From: Thiobacillus sp. 65-1059
GTDB lineage: Bacteria; Pseudomonadota; Gammaproteobacteria; Burkholderiales; Thiobacillaceae
DNA length: 64,000 nt
Direction: 5' to 3'
NCBI GenBank assembly: GCA_001897675.1
Contig: MKUE01000095.1
Span: forward strand, 1 to 64,000
Within the stretch, counting starts at the first letter, position 1. Each line of letters begins with the position of its first letter. The notes under the pieces are model-generated. The model saw nothing but the letters and a program-made list of their open reading frames with translations, was not told the DNA's origin and did not search any database. A program made the translations under genes and the position numbers. This document shows positions 19,467 to 28,482 of the stretch, piece by piece.

Positions 19467-20134
19467 TCCGCCTCGCCGCGATCACGCGCGTGTTCCGCAT
19501 GGGCGACCAGGAAGTGCGCGCGCTCAACGGCATCAGCCTCGACATCGCCTCGGGCGAATACGTCTCCATCATGGGGCCGTCGGGTTCCGGCAAGTCCACC
19601 CTGCTGAATGTCATCGGCCTGCTCGACCGTTCCGACAGCGGTCGCTACGAACTGGACGGCACCGACGTCACCGGTCTTTCCGAGAACGAGCGGGCGCGGG
19701 TGCGCCGCGAGAAGATCGGCTTCGTGTTCCAGTCCTTCCACCTGGTGCCGCGCCTCACCGCGGCGGAAAACATCGAGCTGCCGCTGATGCTCGAAGGCGT
19801 CGCGCCGGCCGAGCGCAAGACCCGCGTCGACGCCGCGCTGGACGCCTTCGACCTGCGCGACCGCGCCTTTCACCGCCCGGCCGAACTCTCCGGCGGGCAG
19901 CGCCAGCGCGTGGCGATCGCGCGCGCCACCATCCTGCGCCCGACCGCGCTCTTGGCCGACGAACCGACCGGCAACCTCGACCACCGCATCGGCGCCGAGG
20001 TGGTGGCGCTGCTGGAAGGGCTGCACCATGGCGGCACCACGCTGATCATCGTCACCCACGACCGCGAACTCGGCGCGCGCGCGCATCGCCACATCGCGAT
20101 GCGCGACGGCGAGATCGTCGCCGACGAAACATGA
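19463..20134 (+). CDS. ABC transporter ATPase, MacB/LolD type
   Basis: Nucleotide-binding subunit (223 aa) with Walker A GPSGSGKST, Q-loop FVFQSFHLVPRL, signature LSGGQRQRVAIARA, Walker B LLADEPTGNLD and the switch His in IIVTHD. This sequence type pairs with FtsX-like permeases in exporters and lipoprotein-releasing systems. It overlaps the adaptor gene before it and the permease after it by ATGA junctions, so all four genes form one operon. Confidence 0.92.
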   Translation: MIRLAAITRVFRMGDQEVRALNGISLDIASGEYVSIMGPSGSGKSTLLNVIGLLDRSDSGRYELDGTDVTGLSENERARVRREKIGFVFQSFHLVPRLTAAENIELPLMLEGVAPAERKTRVDAALDAFDLRDRAFHRPAELSGGQRQRVAIARATILRPTALLADEPTGNLDHRIGAEVVALLEGLHHGGTTLIIVTHDRELGARAHRHIAMRDGEIVADET

Positions 20135-21333
20135 ATCTGCGCGACACGCTGACGCTGTCCCTGACCACGGTGGCGAGCTACCGCACCCGTTCCCTGCTCA
20201 TCGTGCTGGCGATGGCGCTGGGGGTGGCGGCGGTGGTGGTGCTGACCGCACTCGGCGAAGGCGCGCGGCGCTATGTGGTGGGGCAGTTCTCCTCGCTCGG
20301 CACCAATCTGCTCATCGTCCTGCCGGGCCGCGCCGAAACCGCGGGCGGCTTTCCCGGCGCGGCGCTCGGGCAGACGCCGCGCGACCTGACCCTGGAAGAC
20401 GCCCGCTTCATCGGCCAGTTGCCGCAGGTGCGGCGCCTCGCACCGCTCAACGTGGGAGTGGCCGAACTCACGGCCGGCGGGCGGCTGCGCGAGGTGACCG
20501 TGCTCGGCAGCAACGCCGAACTGCTGCCGATCCGCCACATGAAGCTGTCGCAGGGCAGCTTTCTCGCCCACGGCTCGGAGCGCAGCGCGCAGATCGTGCT
20601 GGGCAGCGTGCTGGCGCGCGAATTCTTTCCCGACGGTCGTGCGGTCGGCCAGCGTGTGCGCCTCGGCGACAGCCGCTTCCTGGTGTCCGGCGTGCTGGCC
20701 GTCCAGGGCGAATCGATGGGCTTCAACTCCGACGAGATCGCCATCATCCCGATCGACTACGCGCAGGAGCTGTTCAACACCGAATCGCTGTTCCGCATCC
20801 TGGTCGAGGCGAAGAGCCGCACCGCCATCGAGCCTGCCAAGGCCGCGATCAGCCATGCCCTGAAGCTGCGCCACGACGGCGAGGAGGACGTCACCGTCAT
20901 CACCCAGGACGCGGTGCTCGCCACCTTCGACCGCATCCTCACCGCGCTGACGCTCGCGGTGGCGGGCATCGCCGCGATCAGCCTGGCGGTGGCCGGCATC
21001 CTGGTGATGAACGTGATGCTGGTCGCGGTCGCCCAGCGCACCGCGGAAATCGGCCTCCTGAAAGCCATCGGCGCGCCCGCCGCCGACATCCGCCGCCTGT
21101 TCTTCGCCGAGGCGCTGTGGCTGTCGCTGGCGGGCGGCGTGATCGGCTTCGCGCTGGGGCACTTCGGCGCCTGGATGGTCCGCCTCGCCTATCCGCTGCT
21201 CCCCGCCTGGCCGCCGGCCTGGGCCAGCGTGGCGGGCGTGGCCACCGCACTCGTCACCGGCATCGCCGCCAGCCTGCTGCCCGCATCGCGCGCGGCCAGG
21301 CTCGACCCCGTGCTCGCGCTGTCCGGAAAATGA
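20131..21333 (+). CDS. ABC transporter permease, FtsX/MacB type (first)
   Basis: Inner-membrane permease (400 aa). A first membrane helix at about 20-40 precedes a large MacB-type periplasmic domain (about 45-270); three more helices follow at about 275-300, 330-355 and 365-385, with the conserved QRTAEIGLLKAIGAPAADIR coupling region. Length and layout fit stand-alone MacB permeases. It overlaps both flanking genes by four bases. Confidence 0.88.
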   Translation: MNLRDTLTLSLTTVASYRTRSLLIVLAMALGVAAVVVLTALGEGARRYVVGQFSSLGTNLLIVLPGRAETAGGFPGAALGQTPRDLTLEDARFIGQLPQVRRLAPLNVGVAELTAGGRLREVTVLGSNAELLPIRHMKLSQGSFLAHGSERSAQIVLGSVLAREFFPDGRAVGQRVRLGDSRFLVSGVLAVQGESMGFNSDEIAIIPIDYAQELFNTESLFRILVEAKSRTAIEPAKAAISHALKLRHDGEEDVTVITQDAVLATFDRILTALTLAVAGIAAISLAVAGILVMNVMLVAVAQRTAEIGLLKAIGAPAADIRRLFFAEALWLSLAGGVIGFALGHFGAWMVRLAYPLLPAWPPAWASVAGVATALVTGIAASLLPASRAARLDPVLALSGK

Positions 21334-22529
21334 GCGCTGCCGACACCCTGCGCTTCGCCCTGCACGCGCTGACCGCGCACCGGCTGCGCACTTTCCTTTC
21401 GGCCACGGGCATCGCGGTGGGCATCGCCGCGGTGATCCTGCTCACCTCGATCGGCGACGGCATCCATCGTTTCGTGCTGGCCGAGTTCACCCAGTTCGGC
21501 ACCCACATCGTCAACGTCAGCCCGGGCAAGACCAGCACCCATGGCGCCTCGGTCGGCGCCATCGGCAGCGCGCGGCTGCTGACGATAGACGATGCGCTGG
21601 CGCTGAGAACCTCGCGCTACGCGCAATACACCAACGCCGGGGTGATGGGCAATGCGGAAATCCGCGCCCACGGCCGCAGCCGGCGCGTAACGGTGTATGG
21701 AGAAGGACCGGACTTTTCGCGCGCCTTCAACATGCACGTCGCGGTCGGCCGGTTCCTGCCTGCCGACGATCCGCGCAATCCGCGCGCCTATGCGGTGCTG
21801 GGCGCGAAAGTGCGCAGCGAACTGTTCGGCAGCGCCAATCCGCTGGGTGCGATTCTCCAGGTTGGCGCCTCGCGCTTCCGCGTGATCGGCGTGATGGCGC
21901 CGAAGGGCCAGGTGCTCGGCTTCGACCTCGACGACACCGTCTACATCCCCACTGCACGCGCGCTGGAAGTGTTCAACCGCGAAGGCGTGATGGAAATCCA
22001 CGTCGCCTACAAACCGGGCTCGCCGGTCGCGGCGGTGGTCGGCGACATCAAACGGATCTTGATCGCGCGCCACGGCCGCGAGGATTTCACCGTCACCCCG
22101 CAGCAGCAGATGCTCGACACGCTCTCCACCGTGCTCGACGTGCTCACCTTCGCCGTCGCCGCGCTCGGCGGCATCTCGCTGCTGGTCGGCGCGGTCGGCA
22201 TGGTCACCCTGATGCACATCGCGGTGGCCGAGCGCGTCGCCGAGATCGGCCTGCTCACCGCGCTCGGCGCGACACGGGCGCGCATCCGCACCCTGTTCCT
22301 GATGGAATCGACCGTGCTGTCCACCCTCGGCGGACTCGGTGGCCTGGCCGTCGGCGCCGGCATCGCCGCCCTGCTGAAAGCCACCGTCAGCGGCCTGCCG
22401 GTCAGCACGCCATGGGACTATGCCCTCGGCGCGCTGCTGATATCGGTGCTGATCGGACTCGCCGCCGGCGTCGTGCCGGCGATGCGCGCGGCGCGGCTGA
22501 ATCCGGTGGACGCGCTGCGGGCGGAGTAA
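21330..22529 (+). CDS. ABC transporter permease, FtsX/MacB type (second)
   Basis: Second permease of the operon (399 aa), with the same layout as the first: one N-terminal helix (LSATGIAVGIAAVILL), a periplasmic MacB domain, then three helices and the coupling motif ERVAEIGLLTALGATRARIR, ending PAMRAARLNPVDALRAE. The two permeases are clearly diverged from each other, which suggests a heterodimeric channel with the ATPase as homodimer (inference). It is the last gene; the next 293 bases hold no gene I can recognise. Confidence 0.87.
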   Translation: MSAADTLRFALHALTAHRLRTFLSATGIAVGIAAVILLTSIGDGIHRFVLAEFTQFGTHIVNVSPGKTSTHGASVGAIGSARLLTIDDALALRTSRYAQYTNAGVMGNAEIRAHGRSRRVTVYGEGPDFSRAFNMHVAVGRFLPADDPRNPRAYAVLGAKVRSELFGSANPLGAILQVGASRFRVIGVMAPKGQVLGFDLDDTVYIPTARALEVFNREGVMEIHVAYKPGSPVAAVVGDIKRILIARHGREDFTVTPQQQMLDTLSTVLDVLTFAVAALGGISLLVGAVGMVTLMHIAVAERVAEIGLLTALGATRARIRTLFLMESTVLSTLGGLGGLAVGAGIAALLKATVSGLPVSTPWDYALGALLISVLIGLAAGVVPAMRAARLNPVDALRAE

Positions 22530-22822
22530 TGGCCAAAGGTGAAGCAATACCTGGCCTGGGCATACAGGCGACGCCTTTCCGGTGCCGCCGCCCGGTTCCG
22601 AGTCCAGGCAGGCATTCGTGTGGAAAGTTCCGACCGGCTGCTCATCGGCCAACGCATGGCCGCTTCCCCGAGGCGATCACAGGATTATGTGCGGCATGCT
22701 GCACGCTTCGCTTCGAGGTCCGTTCCCGGCGAGCTTGCCGCATGAAGAGAGACACCGACTGGCCGCTGCCAGCCGGGAAGCGCCCCTCAAGAAGCAGCCA
22801 CAGTTTTTTACGGCCTCCTCAC

Positions 22823-23131
22823 TTAAGGCTCGAAGCCCTCGCGATGCGTCGCATTGATCGTGCGCAGCAACTCGCGGAAGGGAATGCTGCGCTCGTGCTT
22901 CTTGAACAGCGGCATGAAAACCAGATCCTCGCCGCTCCCCACGCCCGCGTATTTTCCGGACGCCATCGATTCGTGCAGGTCGCGCAGCATCCTGTCGAGA
23001 TCATCCAGGAAGGGCGCGTAGGTGGAGGCTTCGTCGTCGTCGTGTTCCAGGCAGGCGCGCAGTTCGTCGACTTCGTACACCGCTTCGTGCACCAGGTCGA
23101 TCAGCTGATTGAGGTCTCGGGCTCTTTTCAT
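22823..23131 (-). CDS. small conserved acidic protein of unknown function
   Basis: Predicted 102-residue cytoplasmic protein, helical in the first 70 residues (LIDLVHEAVYEVDELRACLE; LDDLDRMLRDLHESM), with an aromatic/basic end (FMPLFKKHERSIPFRELLRTINATH). No signal peptide, membrane helix or metal-binding motif. I cannot assign a function. The frame continues upstream, but the ATG at 23131 begins the region with protein-like composition; a ribosome site is not obvious. It diverges from the ogt-like gene across about 145 bases. The 293 bases on its 3' side, up to the efflux operon, show no further gene. Confidence 0.62.
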   Translation of the reverse strand: MKRARDLNQLIDLVHEAVYEVDELRACLEHDDDEASTYAPFLDDLDRMLRDLHESMASGKYAGVGSGEDLVFMPLFKKHERSIPFRELLRTINATHREGFEP

Positions 23132-23277
23132 GTTCGTATGCTTTTTTGACAAAACGCAAGCATACCGCCGCTTGGCGGGCGGTGCGACAGGCGCGGGATG
23201 CGGACGCACGTTCCGGATTGCGGAGCGCGCCGAAGCGGTCGACACTGCGATCTTCCAACCCCAGCCGAATGCCCGCC

Positions 23278-23838
23278 ATGGATACCGAATCTGCCGCCTC
23301 CCTGTCGAACGCCGTCCTCCACGAAGTCGGACTCAACCCGGCCAGGCTTTTTTACGCCGCCGAGCCCTGCGCGCTGGGCTGGGTCAGCGTCGCCGCTACC
23401 GGCAAAGGGGTGTGCGCCATCGAACTTGGCGACGATGCGCAGGCCTTGGCCGAACGCTTGCGGACACGCTTCCCGCAGGCGCGGTTGGCGCCGGCCGGAG
23501 CCGAACTCAAACGCTGGATCGCCCGGGTGATCGCTTACATCGAGCAGCCGCAGGGCGTGCTGGACCTGCCTTTGGACGTCCAGGGAACGGTTTTTCAGCG
23601 CCGCGTCTGGCAGGCCTTGCTGGCGATCCCCGCAGGCCGGACCGCCAGCTACTCGGAAATTGCCGCGCGCATCGGGCAGCCGAGGGCATTTCGCGCCGTG
23701 GCGCACGCCTGCGCCGCCAACCCGGTGGCGCTGGCGATCCCCTGTCACCGCGCCGTCCGTGCCGACGGGGCGTTGTCAGGCTACCGCTGGGGCGTCGCCC
23801 GCAAGGCCGAGCTGCTGCGGCGCGAGCGCAAGAAATAA
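23278..23838 (+). CDS. methylated-DNA--protein-cysteine methyltransferase (Ogt type)
   Basis: Suicide repair enzyme that removes alkyl groups from O6-alkylguanine. The 186-residue product carries the active-site motif IPCHRAV (acceptor Cys), the preceding FRAVAHACAANP helix and the helix-turn-helix segment TASYSEIAARIGQPRA. The C-terminal GYRWGVARKAELL is also typical. It lacks an Ada-type N-terminal domain. A start at 23269 (three codons earlier) is equally possible; neither has a strong ribosome site. Confidence 0.9.
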   Translation: MDTESAASLSNAVLHEVGLNPARLFYAAEPCALGWVSVAATGKGVCAIELGDDAQALAERLRTRFPQARLAPAGAELKRWIARVIAYIEQPQGVLDLPLDVQGTVFQRRVWQALLAIPAGRTASYSEIAARIGQPRAFRAVAHACAANPVALAIPCHRAVRADGALSGYRWGVARKAELLRRERKK

Positions 23839-23932
23839 GCGGCGCCGGATGTCCTTGCCGCCGTTTCTTGCGATACTCCGGCATCCTCATTCCCCGGGCG
23901 GCCGAATCGCCGCCCGCTCCGGACGAAACGTC

Positions 23933-24547
23933 ATGGAAAATCTGCTGTACTGGGTCGGCCTGGCGGCGGTCGCGGTGTTCGCCCTTACCGGCGTGCTCGA
24001 TGCCGGCCGCAAGAACATGGACCTGGTCGGCGTGGCCATGGTGGGGATGGCCACCGCGCTGGGCGGCGGCACGGTGCGCGACGTGCTGCTGCAGCGCCCG
24101 GTGTTCTGGCTCGACGACCCGATTTACCTGTACGTTGCCCTGGCGACGACGCTGGCCGTCTTCATCGCCGCGCGCGGCCTGCGCCTGCCGCCGCGCCTGT
24201 TTCTCATACCGGATGCCGTCGGCCTCGCGCTGTTCACCATCGTCGGCACCCAGATCGCGCTGGTGTGGCAGGCGCCCTGGCTTGCGGCGAGCCTCATGGG
24301 GGTCATCACCGGCATCGTCGGCGGCGTGGTGCGCGACGTGCTGTGCAACGAAGTCCCGCTGGTGTTCCTGCGCGGCGAACTGTACGCATCGGCCGCCTGG
24401 GCCGGCGCCCTGGTGCTGATCGGCCTGCAGGCCCTGGGGCTGTCCCCCGTGATCGCTGCCTGGATCGGGATGGCGGTCATCCTGGGACTGCGGCTGATCG
24501 CCATGGCGTTCCGCATCACCCTGCCGACCTATTCCGCGCGCAAATAG
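23933..24547 (+). CDS. TRIC-family (UPF0126) membrane protein
   Basis: Integral inner-membrane protein of 204 aa with about seven hydrophobic helices and two internal repeats, each ending in the family motif GGxxRDVL (GGGTVRDVLLQ in the first, GGVVRDVLCNE in the second). Members of this family are trimeric intracellular cation-type channels; the bacterial role is not settled. It stands alone between the repair gene and the hairpin terminator at 24563-24602, converging on hdrB. Confidence 0.88.
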   Translation: MENLLYWVGLAAVAVFALTGVLDAGRKNMDLVGVAMVGMATALGGGTVRDVLLQRPVFWLDDPIYLYVALATTLAVFIAARGLRLPPRLFLIPDAVGLALFTIVGTQIALVWQAPWLAASLMGVITGIVGGVVRDVLCNEVPLVFLRGELYASAAWAGALVLIGLQALGLSPVIAAWIGMAVILGLRLIAMAFRITLPTYSARK

Positions 24548-24562
24548 CGCCGCATTCCGGAC

Positions 24563-24602
24563 AGACAAAAAAACAGGGGCCGCATGCCCCTGTTTTTGTC
24601 TG
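24563..24602. terminator. bidirectional intrinsic terminator
   Basis: A perfect stem, ACAGGGGC / GCCCCTGT around the loop CGCAT, flanked by A7 on the left and T5 on the right, so it can stop transcription from both sides. It lies between the converging TRIC-family gene and the Qmo/Hdr operon, and marks the 3' end of the latter. Confidence 0.88.
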
Positions 24603-24613
24603 CGCAGACCGGC

Positions 24614-25525
24614 TCAGCGCTTGACCGGCTTGGCGGCGATTTCCTCCAGCCGGCGCGCCTTGATGACCTGGCCGTTGAGCGCGGCGGCCTTGGCGTCGCC
24701 GCCGTAGGCGACGACCATCAACTGGCTGTAGTACATCACCGGGATGTCGAACTTGGTGCCGTAGCGCTTGTTGATCTGGCCCTGATAGATCTCGACGTTG
24801 GCCTGGCACAGCGGGCACGGCGTGACGATCATTTCGGCGCCGTGGTCGTAGGCCGACTCGACGATGTCCTTGATCTGCGCCTGCGCCTTTTCCGGCTCGG
24901 AGAACGCCAGCGCGCCGCCGCAGCAGGTCACCTTCTGCTCGTATTCCGGGATCGGTTCGGCGCCGACCATCTCGACCATCTTGTCGAGATACACCGGGTT
25001 CTCGAACGATTCGCCGGCGACGCCGAACGGGCGGTTGGTCTGGCAGCCGACGTAGCCTGCGATTTTCATGCCTTCGAGCGGACGCACGACGTGCTTGGCC
25101 ATTTCCTCGAAGCCGAGATCCTCGATCAGCACTTCGACCATGTGGCGGATCTCGGGCATCTCGTTGATCGTCAGGCCGGCTTCCTTGAGCGCTTCGCGGG
25201 TGTCGGCCATCAGCGTGTCGGAGTGGGTCAGGCGCTCGCGGGTTTCGCGCGCGCCGAGCCAGCAGGCGGCGCAGGTGGCGACGATTTCCTGCCCGGGCAG
25301 GTTCTGCTCGGACAGCGCGAAGTTGCGCGCATTCAGGACGTGGCGCGGCAGTTCGCCGGCTTCCGCATAGCCGATGGATGCGCCGCAGCAGTTCCAGTCG
25401 GGGATTTCGGTGAGCTTGACGTCGAGCGTCTTGCACATCGCCTCGACCGAGGTCAGGTAGTTGGATGCGGAAGCGCCCTTCTGCGACGAGCAGCCGGGGT
25501 AAAACGCGTATTCATGTTTGGACAT
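24614..25525 (-). CDS. hdrB: heterodisulfide reductase-like subunit B (Qmo-associated)
   Basis: Cytoplasmic CCG-domain electron-transfer protein (303 aa). Both CCG motifs are complete: Cys12, Cys46-Cys47, Cys85/Cys88 and Cys161, Cys201-Cys202, Cys237/Cys240, i.e. CX33CCX37CXXC and CX39CCX34CXXC. In methanogen HdrB such motifs bind the noncubane [4Fe-4S] clusters. It is the last gene of the qmoA-qmoB-hdrC-hdrB series, 10 bases after hdrC. Here it presumably works with HdrC in place of QmoC as electron outlet or inlet of the Qmo complex (inference from the known T. denitrificans arrangement). No membrane segment. Confidence 0.9.
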   Translation of the reverse strand: MSKHEYAFYPGCSSQKGASASNYLTSVEAMCKTLDVKLTEIPDWNCCGASIGYAEAGELPRHVLNARNFALSEQNLPGQEIVATCAACWLGARETRERLTHSDTLMADTREALKEAGLTINEMPEIRHMVEVLIEDLGFEEMAKHVVRPLEGMKIAGYVGCQTNRPFGVAGESFENPVYLDKMVEMVGAEPIPEYEQKVTCCGGALAFSEPEKAQAQIKDIVESAYDHGAEMIVTPCPLCQANVEIYQGQINKRYGTKFDIPVMYYSQLMVVAYGGDAKAAALNGQVIKARRLEEIAAKPVKR

Positions 25526-25535
25526 TTTTCTCTCC

Positions 25536-26168
25536 TCAGCCCGCGATCCTGGCGGTCTTGCGGCTGCGTTCGATTTCGTAGGCCTTCTTCAGCATTGCCT
25601 GAATGCCCTTCTGATCCTTGCACTTGTGGCCGCCGAACAGCTCCATCACGTTCAGCCGCTTGGCCTTGACCAGGCCCAGCGCGACCGCCTGCATCGCCAT
25701 GCCGTTCTTGATCCCCTGCACGAAGCCGTCCTTGAAGTACAGCCCCATCGACAGCTTGAGTTCGTTGACGCGGCCGGTCTTGGTCGCGTTCTTCCAGAAC
25801 AGGCCGGAAAAGAAGCGCGTCGGCTGCAGCTTCGGCGCCATGCCGAGACGGTGCGCATATTCGGCGATGCCGTGCATGATGTGGGTGATCGGCAGCTTCC
25901 TGGGGCAGCGCACGATGCAGTTGTAGCAGGAGGTGCAGTTCCACATCGAACTGGTGGTCAGCACTTCCTCGCGCTTGCCGGCGCGGATCATCATGAAGAG
26001 TTCCTGCGGCGGATGCTCCCACGCGCCCTGGAAGTTGGTCGGGCAGGAACCGGAACAGACGCCGCATTGCATGCACATCTTGACCCAGTCGCCCATCTCG
26101 ACCTGTTCTTCGATTTCCTTCAGGAAGTTGTTGCGGTATTTCGCCGCCACTGCGGTATTTGCGCTCAT
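25536..26168 (-). CDS. hdrC: heterodisulfide reductase-like subunit C (Qmo-associated)
   Basis: Soluble iron-sulfur protein (210 aa) with two ferredoxin-type [4Fe-4S] motifs: Cys32/35/38/42 (CMQCGVCSGSCP) and Cys78/81/84/88 (CTSCYNCIVRCP). QmoC of sulfate reducers is an HdrC domain fused to a membrane cytochrome b; here the C-terminus carries no hydrophobic helices and no second fused domain. The start is the ATG at 26168 behind an AAGGAA site. It lies 52 bases after qmoB and directly before hdrB. Confidence 0.9.
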   Translation of the reverse strand: MSANTAVAAKYRNNFLKEIEEQVEMGDWVKMCMQCGVCSGSCPTNFQGAWEHPPQELFMMIRAGKREEVLTTSSMWNCTSCYNCIVRCPRKLPITHIMHGIAEYAHRLGMAPKLQPTRFFSGLFWKNATKTGRVNELKLSMGLYFKDGFVQGIKNGMAMQAVALGLVKAKRLNVMELFGGHKCKDQKGIQAMLKKAYEIERSRKTARIAG

Positions 26169-26220
26169 GTCGTTTCCTTGCCAGCTGAATGATGCATCGT
26201 CAAAAATGGCCGATGCATGA

Positions 26221-28479
26221 TTAGAAGCCTTTGAACGGGCTGGGGCCAACGGCAACCAGCTCGGCAGCATACTTGTCGATCATCTCGGGCACCCGCTGGA
26301 TGTCGGTGATGGCGACTTCGAGGTCGCGCACCCGCTCCGATTCGAGGTTCAGCGTCTTCAGCGTGTCGTCGATCTTGGACATGCGCACGCGGCCGAGCTC
26401 GGAACCCTTGACGAAGTGGCACTGGTATTCGTCGCCGGATTTGCAGCCCATCAGCATCACGCCGTCGTAGCCGGCGTTCAGCGCATCGGTGATCCAGATG
26501 GTGTTGACCGAGCCGAGGCAGCGGATCGGGATGATGCGCACGAAGGCCGAGTACTCGTTGCGGTTCATCCCCGCCATGTCGAGCGCGGGATAGGCGTCGT
26601 TCTCGCAGGCCAGGATCAGGATGCGCGGCTTCTCGGAGAACTCGTCCGGGATGTCGACCGCCTTGATCTGCGCGCCGACGGTGTTGACCGAGTAGTTCTC
26701 GAACGAGATCACCCGCACCGGACAGGCGCCCATGCAGGTGCCGCAGCGGCGGCAGCGCGATTCGTTGAACACCGGGAAGCGTTTTTCATCCTCGTCGATG
26801 GCGCCGAACGGGCATTCCACGGTGCAGCGCTTGCACTGGGTACAGCCTTCCAGGCGCACTTTCGGGAACGACAGGTCGCCCGAACGCGGATGCGCGGCGC
26901 GGCCGAGCTCGGCGTTTTCCAGTGCCTGGATCGCCTTCAGCGCAGCGCCGGTGGCGTCCTCGCGCGCCTGCGCGATATCCATCGGGCGGCGCACCGGGCC
27001 GGCGGTGTAGATGCCGGTGCGGCGAGTCTCGTAGGGGAAGCAGATGAAGTGCGAATCGGTGAAGCCCTGCTTCAGCTGCGGCACGTCCGGGCCCTGGCGG
27101 TAGCTCAGGTTGAGGATGGAAATCGGCTTCACTTCCACCGTGGCTGCGGCTTGCGGCTCGCCTTCCTGGCCTTCGACCTGCGGCTTGGTCAGCGTTTCGA
27201 TGTTGACGCCCGAGTTCGCCACCTGGCCGGTGGCCAGCACCACCAGGTCGACGTCCGCCATCGCGGCGTCGGCGTCGTCGAGGATCAGGTCATGGAACTT
27301 CACCGTGCTGGTGGCGCCGTTAGGCAGCACCTGGGCGACGCGGCCCTTGGTGAAGACGACGCCCTTCTCCTGCGCGCTGCGGTAGAAGTCCTCGCCATTG
27401 CCGGGGGTGCGCAGGTCGGTGTAGATGATAGTGGTGTCGACGGCGGGATTGGCGTCCTTGAAGTACATCGCCTGCTTGATGCTGGCGTTGCAGCAGAAGC
27501 CCGAGCAGTACGACAGGTGCTGGCCGGTGGTGTCGCGCTGGCCGGCGCACTGCACGAACACCACCGACTTCACCGGTTGGCCGTCCGACGGGCGGCGGAT
27601 CACGCCATCGCCCGCCGCCGCGGCGGTCGCCAGCGCTTCGAGGCCGGCCTGGTCGACCACGTTGGGCGACTGGCCGCCGCCAAGCTCCGGCAGCTTGTTC
27701 ATGTCGTACAGGGTGAAGCCGGTCGCCTGCACGATGGCGCCGATATCCTCGGTGTGGGTCGCGCCCGATTCGGTGGCAATGTCGACCACGAAGCGTCCCG
27801 GCGCGCCGTCGGTCTTGGCGACGGTGGCGTTCAGATACAGCTTGATGTTGCTGTCGCCCATCACCTGCGAGGCCAGATCGGCCACGCCGGTATCCATCGG
27901 GGACTTGTACGGCTCGTGCACCGGCACGCGCTTGTAGAGCTTGCCGGCCCAGCCGCCGAGCGCGCCGGATTTCTCCACCAGCACCACCGGGTAGCCGGTC
28001 TTCGACGCCTCGATTGCGGTGGTCATGCCGGTGACGCCGCCGCCCACCACCAGCAGGGTCTTGCTGCTGCCGGTGTTGGCGTTGCCGCCGGGCGCGGTCA
28101 TCGCCTTCACTTCGGCGCAGCCCATGCGAATGTAGTCTTCCGCCATCTCCTGGGTGGTCTCGCGCGCCTCCTCGGTGTCGGGACGGATCCAGATCACGCC
28201 CTCGCGCAGGTTGGCGCGCGCCACCGCGTTCTCAGGGAAGAAGAACGCCTCCGTCTTGGCGCGGCGCGAGCAGGCACCGATCATGACGTGGGTGACGCCC
28301 TCGTTGGCGATGTCGTTCCTGATCATCGCCACGCCGTCGGCGTTGCACAGGAAATCGTGCGACTTCGCCAGCGGCACCTTGCCGTCCTTCTGTGCGACTT
28401 TGACCAGCGCGTCCGTATCCAGACGCTCGCCGAGTCCGCAGCCCTTGCAGATATACGCTGCGACTTTGATGTCAGCCAT
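26221..28479 (-). CDS. qmoB: quinone-interacting oxidoreductase subunit QmoB (HdrA-MvhD type)
   Basis: Cytoplasmic flavoprotein (752 aa). In order: an N-terminal Cys region (CKGCGLGERL at 11-20, further Cys45 and Cys70), an HdrA-like FAD domain with VVGGGVTG at 144-151, an internal Cys cluster (QCAGQRD and YCSGFCC, 310-330), two [4Fe-4S] ferredoxin motifs (Cys546/549/552/556 and Cys576/579/582/586), and a C-terminal MvhD-like domain (about 618-752). This architecture is that of QmoB. It follows qmoA by three bases. In sulfur oxidisers the complex is thought to connect APS reductase to downstream carriers; apr genes are absent from this window. Confidence 0.91.
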   Translation of the reverse strand: MADIKVAAYICKGCGLGERLDTDALVKVAQKDGKVPLAKSHDFLCNADGVAMIRNDIANEGVTHVMIGACSRRAKTEAFFFPENAVARANLREGVIWIRPDTEEARETTQEMAEDYIRMGCAEVKAMTAPGGNANTGSSKTLLVVGGGVTGMTTAIEASKTGYPVVLVEKSGALGGWAGKLYKRVPVHEPYKSPMDTGVADLASQVMGDSNIKLYLNATVAKTDGAPGRFVVDIATESGATHTEDIGAIVQATGFTLYDMNKLPELGGGQSPNVVDQAGLEALATAAAAGDGVIRRPSDGQPVKSVVFVQCAGQRDTTGQHLSYCSGFCCNASIKQAMYFKDANPAVDTTIIYTDLRTPGNGEDFYRSAQEKGVVFTKGRVAQVLPNGATSTVKFHDLILDDADAAMADVDLVVLATGQVANSGVNIETLTKPQVEGQEGEPQAAATVEVKPISILNLSYRQGPDVPQLKQGFTDSHFICFPYETRRTGIYTAGPVRRPMDIAQAREDATGAALKAIQALENAELGRAAHPRSGDLSFPKVRLEGCTQCKRCTVECPFGAIDEDEKRFPVFNESRCRRCGTCMGACPVRVISFENYSVNTVGAQIKAVDIPDEFSEKPRILILACENDAYPALDMAGMNRNEYSAFVRIIPIRCLGSVNTIWITDALNAGYDGVMLMGCKSGDEYQCHFVKGSELGRVRMSKIDDTLKTLNLESERVRDLEVAITDIQRVPEMIDKYAAELVAVGPSPFKGF

Positions 28480-28482
28480 TGT

